Shown here: positions 1-12,904 of the stretch, in pieces
Numbering within the stretch: the stretch's first letter is position 1
How the letters are laid out: each line of letters begins with the position of its first letter
NCBI RefSeq assembly: GCF_009733595.1
Contig: NZ_WOFH01000011.1
Coordinates: forward strand, 301,102-365,101
Direction: 5' to 3'
Length of the DNA: 64,000 nucleotides
Origin: Actinomadura litoris
Lineage (GTDB): Bacteria; Actinomycetota; Actinomycetes; Streptosporangiales; Streptosporangiaceae
Notes under the pieces: model-generated
Database searches by the model: none
What the model was told of the DNA's origin: nothing
What the model saw: the letters and a program-made list of their open reading frames with translations, nothing else
Translations under genes and position numbers: made by a program

Positions 1-2086
<2,086 letters not shown>

Positions 2087-2134
2087 AGTGTCCTCGCGTC
2101 CTCGCGTCGTCTCGTCGTTCTCAAGCCGCCGGGG

Positions 2135-2605
2135 TTACCAGCGGTAGTGGGCGAAGGCCTTGTTGGACTCCGCCATCTTGTGGGTGTCCTCGCGCTTCTT
2201 GACAGACGCGCCGAGGCCGTTGCTCGCGTCGAGCAGCTCGTTCATCAGCCGCTCGGTCATGGTCTTCTCGCGGCGCTGCCGCGCGTACACCACCAGCCAG
2301 CGGAGGGCGAGGGTGGTGCTGCGGGCCGGCCGCACCTCCACCGGCACCTGGTAGGTCGCGCCACCGACGCGGCGGCTGCGGACCTCCAGGGTCGGCTTGA
2401 CGTTGTCGAGCGCGCGCTTCAGCGTGACGACCGGGTCGTTGCCGGTCTTCTCGCGAGCGCCCTCAAGAGCGTCGTACACGATGCTCTGCGCGATCGAACG
2501 CTTGCCGTCCAGGAGAATCTTGTTGATGAGCGCGGTGACCAGCGGCGAGTTGTACACCGGGTCAGCGATCAGCTGGCGCTTGCCAGCGGGGCCCTTGCGC
2601 GGCAT
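2135..2605 (-). CDS. rpsG: 30S ribosomal protein S7
   Basis: Primary 16S rRNA binder that nucleates assembly of the small-subunit head; 156 residues, the usual bacterial length. The sequence runs MPRKGPAGKRQL to FAHYRW, with the conserved GGATYQVPVEV segment near residue 80. Its ATG overlaps the rpsL stop by one base (TGATG), implying translational coupling. In many bacteria S7 is the autoregulator of this operon; I do not see a defined S7 binding structure here. Confidence 0.98.
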   Translation of the reverse strand: MPRKGPAGKRQLIADPVYNSPLVTALINKILLDGKRSIAQSIVYDALEGAREKTGNDPVVTLKRALDNVKPTLEVRSRRVGGATYQVPVEVRPARSTTLALRWLVVYARQRREKTMTERLMNELLDASNGLGASVKKREDTHKMAESNKAFAHYRW

Positions 2606-2979
2606 CAGCTCTTCTCCTTCTTCGCGCCGTACTTGCTACGCGCCTGCTTGCGGTTGCGGACCCCCTGCGTGTCCAGGGACCCGCGGATGATCTTGTACCG
2701 AACACCGGGGAGGTCCTTCACACGCCCGCCGCGCACGAGCACGATCGAGTGCTCCTGCAGGTTGTGACCGACGCCGGGGATGTAGGCCGTGACCTCGATC
2801 CCGCTGGTCAGCCGGACACGGGCGACCTTGCGAAGCGCGGAGTTCGGCTTCTTGGGCGTCGTCGTGTAGACGCGCGTGCAGACGCCCCGCCGCTGGGGGC
2901 TCTCCTTCAGCGCGGGCGTCTTGTTCTTGGTCACCTTGTCCTGGCGGCCCTTTCGGACCAGCTGCTGGATCGTGGGCAC
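2605..2979 (-). CDS. rpsL: 30S ribosomal protein S12
   Basis: Decoding-centre protein that governs translational accuracy; 124 residues from a GTG start at 2979. The streptomycin-relevant lysines are wild type: K43 in TTTPKKPNS and K88 in VKDLPGVR. It is the first gene of the str operon, and the 520 bp upstream contain no gene, so the operon promoter should lie there. Substitutions at K43 or K88 would be expected in a streptomycin-resistant strain and are absent. Confidence 0.98.
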   Translation of the reverse strand: MPTIQQLVRKGRQDKVTKNKTPALKESPQRRGVCTRVYTTTPKKPNSALRKVARVRLTSGIEVTAYIPGVGHNLQEHSIVLVRGGRVKDLPGVRYKIIRGSLDTQGVRNRKQARSKYGAKKEKS

Positions 2980-3499
2980 CGCGTCTCCGTCTTCCTCGTA
3001 CCGAGCCGGTAAGTCCTATGCTGCAATCACCACCTCAGGCGAGGCTGTGACCTGCCGGTTTCCCGACCTCTCCGACCCACGCGGTCGGGCGTGTCGCCAC
3101 CTCACGGAGCATCGCGCCGTTCAGAACCGACACAGACCGCCCGGCCCATACCAGGGCCAGATCAAGCCGGGGAGTAGATGCGGCGCTGGGCCTGGCCGAC
3201 TGGACCTCGCCGGTGCGCACGCATAGCGGCCCGCACAGCGGGCACAAGTGAAGAGGTTACCGACCCGCGGGCTGAAAATCAAAATGATGCCCGACGCGAC
3301 GCCTTGGGCGTCAGGGCTCGGGCGCTCTCCCCGAAAGCCACCGCGCCGCTTCGCTCGCGGCCGCCCTCGGACCCGGTCGCGACGTCTGCGTCGCTGCCCG
3401 CGGGGTGGGGTGTCGGGGACGGCGCGGTTCTCGCATTGTGGCCCATTCATCCCTCGTTGGGGAAGATCTTGACCACTTTTTACGCCGCCCCCGGCCGTC
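2980..3499. other. 520-bp gene-free region upstream of rpsL
   Basis: No frame here looks coding. It must hold the str operon promoter and leader (minus strand), as well as the 3' flank of the Q-rich gene that ends at 3500. I found no hexamer pair with good spacing. A short GGCCCTGG/GGGCC inverted repeat lies near 3140-3160. Confidence 0.5.
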
Positions 3500-5044
3500 C
3501 TAGAGGACGAAGGCTACTACCACCACGACCAGGATGACGACGATCGCCACGCCGCCGATGACCAGCCACAGCGTGTTCCGGCCGCCGCCCTTGCCCTCGT
3601 CGCCGCCGTAGGCGGCGGGCTGCTGGGCGCCGCCGTACTGCTGCTGCTGGCCGCCGTACTGCTGCTGGCCGAACTGCTGCTGGTCGGGCTGGCCGAACTG
3701 CTGTTGCTGCTGCTGGTCCGGCTGACCGTACTGCTGCTGTTGCTGGTCCTGCTGCCCGTACTGCGGCTGCTGGTCCTGCTGGCCGTACTGCTGCTGGGCG
3801 TTGTAGGGCTGCTGCTGCCCCTGGTTCTGCTGGGAGCCGTAGGGCTGCTGCTGGCCGAACTCCTGCTGGCCGAACTGCTGTTGCTGCTGCTCCTGCTGGC
3901 CGTACTGATCCTGCTGACCGTACTGATCCTGCTGGCCGTACTGCTGCTGGGCGTTGTAGGGCTGCTGCTGCCCGCCGTACTGCTGCTGGCCCGGCTGCTG
4001 CTGTTGCTGGCCCCACTGCTGCTGGCCGATGTCCATGCGGGTGTGCTCGGCCATGCCCTGCGGCTCGGACTGGCGGCCCGGGTCGAAGGCCTGGGTCGGC
4101 TTGGCGTCCTCCACCTCGGGACGGCCGTAGGGGTCCTCCGCCGGGGACGGGGCGGCCGGCGCGCCGAAGCCCGACTCCGGGGGCGGGACCATCAACGTCC
4201 GCTCGTGGTCCACCTGGCCCTGCTGCCCCTGCTGGGGCGGCTCCGCCGACCACGCCTCGGGGCCGGACGGCGCGGGCGAGGACTGCCAGGGCTCGGCCGG
4301 GGCCTCGTGCTTGCGCTCGGGGCCGGTCGCCACCGGGATGTCGGTGCCCGGCGACCAGTGCAGCGTGGCCTGGTCGTCGATCACCGGACGCGGCGGCGCC
4401 TCGGGCTCGGGCGTACCGGCGCCGGGCCCGGGGACGATCAGCGTGCGGTCGGTGGCGTCCTGCGGCGGCGGCTCCTGGCCGAACTGCGGCTGGCCGAACG
4501 GCTGCTGCTGCTCGGGCTGGCCGTACTGCGGCTGCTCGGGCTGCCCGTAGGGCTGCTGCTGCGGTTCCTGGGGCGCGCCGTGCCTGGGCTGCTGCGGGTA
4601 GCCCTGCTGCTGCGCGTACGGGTCCTCGGGCTGCTGGCCGTAGGGCTGCTGCTGGCCGAACGGGGGCGGCTCGGGCGGCTGGTATCCGCCGCCCTGCCCC
4701 TGCTGCTGGCCCGGCTGCTGCCCGTAGGGCTGCTGCTGCCCGTACTGCTGCTCCTGCGGCGGGTTGTAGGGCTGCTGGGGCGGCGCCGGGGGCTGCTCGC
4801 CGTACTGCTGCTGCTGGATCGGCTGCTCGACCCGCGTGGGGTGCGCGGGCTGCTCCGGCCGCGGAGGCTGCTGGGGCTGCGGGGGCTGCTGCGGGCCCGC
4901 GTTGCCGCCCAGTTGCGGGGCTCCGAACACCACGGTGCGGTCACCCAGGGGACGGGCCGGAGGCTCGTTCTGCTCCGGGGGCCGCTGGCCCTCGTCCTCC
5001 GGCAACGGCCACTGCGGTCCCTGCGTGCCGTCATTCTCGGTCAT
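3500..5044 (-). CDS. Q/P/G/Y-rich prion-like tail-anchored protein, function unknown
   Basis: This 514-residue protein is almost entirely low complexity. Residues 1-490 are dominated by Gln, Pro, Gly and Tyr with dozens of YGQQ/FGQQ units. The last ~25 residues form one hydrophobic segment (WLVIGGVAIVVILVV...) that ends the protein, preceded by a charged GKGGGR linker: a tail anchor with the bulk presumably cytoplasmic. Six short motifs of the form Thr-x-x-hydrophobic/acidic interrupt the disorder: T37 VVF, T201 LIV, T227 LHW, T283 LMV, T317 QAF and T335 RMD, several preceded by D/E-R. They resemble phospho-Thr/FHA ligand sites, which is inference. It lies alone between the str operon and an aldo-keto reductase. 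The antisense Leu-rich frame is a shadow of the CAG-type codons. Confidence 0.85.
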   Translation of the reverse strand: MTENDGTQGPQWPLPEDEGQRPPEQNEPPARPLGDRTVVFGAPQLGGNAGPQQPPQPQQPPRPEQPAHPTRVEQPIQQQQYGEQPPAPPQQPYNPPQEQQYGQQQPYGQQPGQQQGQGGGYQPPEPPPFGQQQPYGQQPEDPYAQQQGYPQQPRHGAPQEPQQQPYGQPEQPQYGQPEQQQPFGQPQFGQEPPPQDATDRTLIVPGPGAGTPEPEAPPRPVIDDQATLHWSPGTDIPVATGPERKHEAPAEPWQSSPAPSGPEAWSAEPPQQGQQGQVDHERTLMVPPPESGFGAPAAPSPAEDPYGRPEVEDAKPTQAFDPGRQSEPQGMAEHTRMDIGQQQWGQQQQQPGQQQYGGQQQPYNAQQQYGQQDQYGQQDQYGQQEQQQQQFGQQEFGQQQPYGSQQNQGQQQPYNAQQQYGQQDQQPQYGQQDQQQQQYGQPDQQQQQQFGQPDQQQFGQQQYGGQQQQYGGAQQPAAYGGDEGKGGGRNTLWLVIGGVAIVVILVVVVVAFVL

Positions 5045-5291
5045 CGTCGGGCTCCTTCAGCGCCGTCGTCCCGGGGCTCCTCAGCACCCGGACGCTCGGA
5101 GACGCGCGGCGCATAACGCGGCCTCCGAACCTTGTCACCGATGTCCCCACGTGGCGGTCTTGCCACCCGTGGGCGTTCTCGTCACCAGCCTGCCCCGATA
5201 GCCGGTGGAATCGCAAATCACCACCCCCCGGATAGACGTCGGACGACCCCGGACCGTTCCTTGCCCGGGGACGCCGTGCCGGCCGCGCAGG

Positions 5292-6272
5292 TCAGGAGTG
5301 CCCGTAGACCGGGTGCGGACGGTAGGGGGCCTCCAGGCGGGCGATCTCCTTGTCGTCCAGGCGGATGTCGGCGGCGGCGATCGCGTCCTCGATGTGGCCG
5401 AGCTTCGTCGCGCCGACGATGGGGGCGGTCACGGCGGGCTTGGCGAGCAGCCACGCCAGCGCGACCCGCGCGGGCGGGACCTCGCGCTCGGCGGCGACCT
5501 GCCGGACGACGTCCACCACGTCGAAGTCGGCCTCGTCGTAGAGCTGGTCGGCGTAGGCGTCGGTGTTGGCGCGGACGGTGTTGCGCCCGCCGCCCCGCTC
5601 GCGGTTGCCCGCCAGCAGGCCGCGCGCCAGGGGGCTCCAGGGAAGGCAGCCCACGCCCTGGTCGAGGCAGAGCGGGATCATCTCCCGCTCCTCCTCGCGG
5701 TAGACGAGGTTGTAGTGGTTCTGCATGGTGACGAACTTCGTCCAGCCATGGGTCTCGGCGACGTGCTGCGCCTTGGCGAACTGCCACGCGTACATGCTGG
5801 ACGCGCCGATGTAGCGGGCCTTCCCCGAGCGCACGATGTCGTGCAGGGCCTCCATGGTCTCCTCGATGGGCGTCTCGTCGTCCCACCGGTGGATCTGGTA
5901 CAGGTCCACGTGGTCGGTGCCGAGGCGCCGCAGGGACGCGTCGATGGAGGCCATCACGTGCTTGCGCGACAGGCCGGACTCGTTGGCGCCGGGGCCCATC
6001 GGGAAGTACACCTTCGTCGCGAGGACGTAGTCGTCGCGGTTCTGGAACATGCGGCCCAGCAGGCGGCCGGTGATCTCCTCGCTGGCGCCGGTGGAGTACA
6101 TGTCGGCGGTGTCGAAGAACGTCACCCCCGCCTCGACGGCGCGCCGGACGATCGGCTCGGCGGCGTCCTCGCCGAGGAACCACTCCCGCTGCCCCGGGTC
6201 GCCGTAGCTCATCATGCCGAGGCAGATCCGCGAGACCTTCGTTCCCGTCGCGCCGAGCCGCACCTGATCCAT
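5292..6272 (-). CDS. Aldo/keto reductase (AKR superfamily)
   Basis: NADPH-dependent carbonyl reductase of the TIM-barrel AKR superfamily, 326 residues. The start at 6272 is set by a GGAGG seven bases upstream and by the family-typical N-terminus (MDQVRLGATGTKVSRICLG); an upstream open frame of ~150 codons is non-coding. The catalytic tetrad is visible: D54 and Y59 in FFDTADMYS, K87 in LATKVYF, H128 in DLYQIHRWD. The C-terminal cofactor region carries PIVGATKLGHIEDA. It resembles the YajO/IolS-type general reductases. The gene is monocistronic as far as can be seen, and the substrate cannot be inferred. Confidence 0.93.
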   Translation of the reverse strand: MDQVRLGATGTKVSRICLGMMSYGDPGQREWFLGEDAAEPIVRRAVEAGVTFFDTADMYSTGASEEITGRLLGRMFQNRDDYVLATKVYFPMGPGANESGLSRKHVMASIDASLRRLGTDHVDLYQIHRWDDETPIEETMEALHDIVRSGKARYIGASSMYAWQFAKAQHVAETHGWTKFVTMQNHYNLVYREEEREMIPLCLDQGVGCLPWSPLARGLLAGNRERGGGRNTVRANTDAYADQLYDEADFDVVDVVRQVAAEREVPPARVALAWLLAKPAVTAPIVGATKLGHIEDAIAAADIRLDDKEIARLEAPYRPHPVYGHS

Positions 6273-6356
6273 GTCCCGCCTCCTTCGCAGACCGAGCCTC
6301 GATCGTTTCACCCCGCGCGCCCGGATGGCGACCTCGGGGTGTCCCGGAATGCCGGA

Positions 6357-6384
6357 AGCCCGCTCCCCCTCGGGGAAGCGGGCT
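6357..6384 (-). terminator. Hairpin downstream of the small secreted Cys protein
   Basis: Inverted repeat AGCCCGCTCCCC / GGGGAAGCGGGCT with a 3-4 nt loop lies 20 bp after the stop of the gene at 6404-6664. There is no U-tract, as is common in high-GC actinomycetes. Confidence 0.6.
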
Positions 6385-6403
6385 TCGCGGGCTTCGCGGA
6401 CGG

Positions 6404-6664
6404 TCAGCCGAACGCGTGGCATTCCACCTCGGCTCGGCGCTGGGTCATCCCCTGCTGGACCATCGAGGTCGCGCACGCCTGCTGCTTCTGGTCGAGCTGG
6501 ACCTTGCCGCACACGGTGGTGCTGGAGTAGGTCCGGCAGTCCTGGCGCTGCTGCGACGGCTGCGTTGGTCGCGATGGCTGCGACGTCTGGGCGGCGCCAG
6601 CCGCTCCCGCTCCGACCCCCGTCGCCGCGATCGCGATCACTGCTGCGGTAATGACCCGTTTCAT
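6404..6664 (-). CDS. Small secreted protein with four cysteines
   Basis: An 86-residue precursor. Residues 1-25 form a signal peptide (KR, then Ala/Val-rich core, AGAA-Q cleavage). The mature part begins with a Ser/Thr/Pro/Gln-rich stretch and carries four cysteines (C43, C52, C64, C81) that could form two disulfides. GGAGGAAACCAT places a strong ribosome-binding site just before the ATG. I do not recognise the family; no enzymatic motif is visible. Its small size and disulfide potential suggest a stable extracellular peptide, but any role is speculation. Confidence 0.8.
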   Translation of the reverse strand: MKRVITAAVIAIAATGVGAGAAGAAQTSQPSRPTQPSQQRQDCRTYSSTTVCGKVQLDQKQQACATSMVQQGMTQRRAEVECHAFG

Positions 6665-6783
6665 ATGGTTTCCTCCCCGTCACGCAGATTAGCCAGCAAC
6701 CGGTCCCTCCCCGGGCACGGCACCGCAAAACCCGGTCAAAGGTCAAGAAAACCCAGATAACCGCAGGTAAACGGCGTGCCGGG

Positions 6784-7992
6784 TCAGCCGGCGGCGACCG
6801 GGCGGCGGACGGACAGCCGGTGGTCGGCCTGCCGCAGCAGCGCCTCCGCGTCGTGCACCGGCGGGTAGATCCACTCCTCGTTCACCGCGCGCTTGCGGGC
6901 CTTGGCCGTCTCCCCGGTGCTCTCGACCGTCCGCTCGAACCCGGTGGTGAAGACCGCGCCGGCCGCGCCGAGGTCCAGGCACGTCACGTAGGGGTCGGGG
7001 GCGAACTCCGCCGGCGTGAGCCCGAGCAGGTCGGCGGCGGCGTTGTGGCCCGCGTGGCGGCCGAGGGGGGTCGCGTGCTGGCAGCTCGGCATCGTGAGGT
7101 TGCCGCCCTCGACCGGGGCGGCGGCGGTGTCGCCCGCCGCGTACACGCCCGGGACCCCGGGGACACGCAGGTACGCGTCGGTGACCAGGCGCCCGATGCG
7201 GTCGCGCTCGGCCGGGACGTCGCGGGTGAGCGGGCTGGCCTGCACCCCGGCCGTCCACACGACGGTGCTCGCAGGGATGGACGTGCCGTCGCCGAGCACG
7301 ACGCCGTTCGGCGTGATCTCGGTCACCGACGCGCCGAGCCGCACCTCGACGCCCAGCTCCTCCAGCGCGGAGGTGATGACGGGGCGGGGGCCGGGGCCGA
7401 GGTCGGGGCCGAGGACGTCGGCGCGCTCCACGAGGACGACGCGGACCCCGTCCGCCGCGTCCCCGGCGACGCCCGGCGCCCGCATGCGCCCGGCCAGCTC
7501 CGTCGCGACCTCCAGGCCGGTGAAGCCCGCGCCGATGACCACGGCCGTGTGGCGTCCCGGGCCCTCGGGCAGGGCGTGCAGGTGCTCGTCGAGCGCGATG
7601 GCGGCCTGGACGGTGTCCACGTTGTGGAGGTGCTCGGCGCCGGGCAGGTCCGGCTGGGCCAGCGCGCTGCCCGTGGCCAGGACGAGGCGCCGGTAGGAGA
7701 GCTCGGTGACGCTCCCGTCCCGCCCCCGGACGGTGACCGCCGACCGGTCGGTATGGACGGCGGTGGCGTACCCCCGCACCCGCTCCACGCCGATCGGCCC
7801 GAGGACGTCGTCCAGCGGGACCCGCATCGCGCCCGGGTCGGCCTGGTAGAGCCGGGGCCGGATCACCATGTGGTCGTCGGGTGCGACGACCGTGACGGAG
7901 CGCTCAGCGCCCTCCTCGCGCAGCAGGCGGGTGGCCGCGGCGGCGCTCCAGACGGCGGCGAACCCGCCGCCCAGGATCAGAACGTCCGGCAT
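6784..7992 (-). CDS. FAD/NAD(P)-dependent oxidoreductase (NDH-2-like)
   Basis: Pyridine nucleotide-disulfide oxidoreductase of the type-II NADH dehydrogenase-like family, 402 residues. An FAD-binding GGGFAAV Rossmann motif lies at residues 8-14, a second nucleotide fold VVIGAGFTGLEVA in the middle, and the FAD-contacting VYAAGDTAA in the C-terminal third. No C-terminal amphipathic membrane helix is obvious, so it may be a soluble relative. The ATG at 7992 overlaps the stop of the ECF41 sigma gene, so the two are translationally coupled. ECF41 sigma factors are characteristically paired with an oxidoreductase, decarboxylase or epimerase that they control, which makes this the likely regulon target. 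Confidence 0.9.
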   Translation of the reverse strand: MPDVLILGGGFAAVWSAAAATRLLREEGAERSVTVVAPDDHMVIRPRLYQADPGAMRVPLDDVLGPIGVERVRGYATAVHTDRSAVTVRGRDGSVTELSYRRLVLATGSALAQPDLPGAEHLHNVDTVQAAIALDEHLHALPEGPGRHTAVVIGAGFTGLEVATELAGRMRAPGVAGDAADGVRVVLVERADVLGPDLGPGPRPVITSALEELGVEVRLGASVTEITPNGVVLGDGTSIPASTVVWTAGVQASPLTRDVPAERDRIGRLVTDAYLRVPGVPGVYAAGDTAAAPVEGGNLTMPSCQHATPLGRHAGHNAAADLLGLTPAEFAPDPYVTCLDLGAAGAVFTTGFERTVESTGETAKARKRAVNEEWIYPPVHDAEALLRQADHRLSVRRPVAAG

Positions 7993-8906
7993 CAGTGTGT
8001 TCCTCTCAGGTGTCGTGCGCGTTCGAGCTTGTCGGGATTGCGGACGAAGTCGACGGAGACGATCCGGCCGCCGTCGAGGGTGAGGGACATGACGCCCTGG
8101 AGATGGCCGTCCCGCGCCCAGAGCAGCCCCGGGCGGCCGTTGACCGTGGCGTGCGTGATGCCGCCGTCGCCCGCGTACCACCGGGCGACGCCCAACAGGT
8201 AGCGGGCGACGCGGTCGGCGCCGTGGACGGGACGGCGCGCCGCCGCCACCCGCCCGCCGCCGTCGCTGCGCACGACGACATCGGGGTCGAGCAGCGCCAG
8301 CAGCGCCTGGACGTCGCCGGTCCGGCAGGCGGCGGCGAACGCCGCGAGGACGCGGCGCTGCTCGTCCGGGGGCGCCTCGAAGCGCGGGGCCCGCGCCTCG
8401 ATCCGCCTGCGGGCCCGCACGGCGAGCTGGCGGCAGGCCGCCGGTCCGCGGCCCACCACCTCGCCGATCTCGGGGAACCCGATCCCGAACACGTCGTGCA
8501 GGACGAACGCCGTCCGCTCGGCGGGGGTGAGCGACTCCAGCACGACCAGCAGGGCCATGCTGAGCGACTCGTCCAGCGTCACCCGGTCGGCGGGGTCGCC
8601 GCCGCCCGCGGGGTCGGGGCGCGGGCGCCCACCGGTCACCAGCGGCTCCGGCAGCCACGGGCCGACGTACTCCTCCCGCCGGTACCGCGCCGAGCGCAGC
8701 ACGTCCCGCGCCAGCCGCGCGGTCGTGACGATCAGCCAGCCGGTCAGGTCCTCGATCCGGGCGCGGTCGGCCGAGCGGAGCCGCAGCCAGCTCTCCTGGA
8801 CCACGTCCTCCGCCTCGTCCACGCTGCCGAGGAGCCCGTAGGCCACGCCCAGGAGCCGTCCGCGCAGCGCCTGGAACTCCCTCGCCAACTCTTCGTCGTC
8901 CCACAC
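7992..8906 (-). CDS. ECF41-group RNA polymerase sigma factor with SnoaL-like C-terminal domain (SigJ-like)
   Basis: ECF sigma factor with fused regulatory domain. Region 2 (residues ~5-75, DVVQESWLRL), the ECF41 linker signature WLPEP (residues 84-88), region 4 (SLTPAERTAFVLHDVFG), then a SnoaL-like domain ending in the ECF41 hallmark NPDKL (residues 290-294) are all present. I chose GTG 8906, giving 304 residues. The frame extends to a TTG at 8942, but that stretch contains the gene's own promoter (next entry), so the TTG cannot be on the transcript. Transcription from the predicted site would make the message leaderless at or near this GTG. It is followed by the coupled oxidoreductase gene. 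Confidence 0.9.
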   Translation of the reverse strand: MWDDEELAREFQALRGRLLGVAYGLLGSVDEAEDVVQESWLRLRSADRARIEDLTGWLIVTTARLARDVLRSARYRREEYVGPWLPEPLVTGGRPRPDPAGGGDPADRVTLDESLSMALLVVLESLTPAERTAFVLHDVFGIGFPEIGEVVGRGPAACRQLAVRARRRIEARAPRFEAPPDEQRRVLAAFAAACRTGDVQALLALLDPDVVVRSDGGGRVAAARRPVHGADRVARYLLGVARWYAGDGGITHATVNGRPGLLWARDGHLQGVMSLTLDGGRIVSVDFVRNPDKLERARHLRGTH

Positions 8907-8914
8907 GTCATGGG

Positions 8915-8941
8915 GACGAAACAGGCCCGCATCCTGTGACA
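8915..8941 (-). promoter_or_regulatory. ECF41-type promoter of the sigma/oxidoreductase operon
   Basis: On the minus strand TGTCACA (8935-8941) is followed after exactly 16 bases by CGTC (8915-8918). This equals the published ECF41 autoregulated consensus TGTCACA-N16-CGTC. The -10 element ends nine bases before the in-frame GTG at 8906. Confidence 0.88.
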
Positions 8942-8944
8942 ACG

Positions 8945-8986
8945 CGGAAAGGCCGCCCCCCGCGAACGCGGGGGGCGGCCTTTCCG
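8945..8986 (-). terminator. rpoC transcription terminator, perfect 20-bp hairpin
   Basis: Two perfect 20-base arms (8945-8964 and 8967-8986) flank AA. It lies 25 bp past the rpoC stop and directly abuts the ECF41 promoter at 8941, so it both ends the rpoBC transcript and insulates the next unit. No U-tract follows. Confidence 0.85.
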
Positions 8987-9011
8987 TACGGCCTCGCCGT
9001 GCCTTGCGGAA

Positions 9012-12884
<3,873 letters not shown>

Positions 12885-12904
12885 CTGTTTTCCCCTTGAG
12901 TTGA

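Noticed and set aside
3704..5116. 470-codon Leu-rich plus-strand frame opposite the Q-rich gene
   Set aside because: CAG-type Gln codons read as CTG Leu on the other strand; no start signal and no family.
6784..8904. 706-codon continuous frame as an oxidoreductase fusion protein
   Set aside because: The upstream 300 codons are a shifted reading of the ECF41 sigma gene; the oxidoreductase starts at 7992 with its FAD motif.
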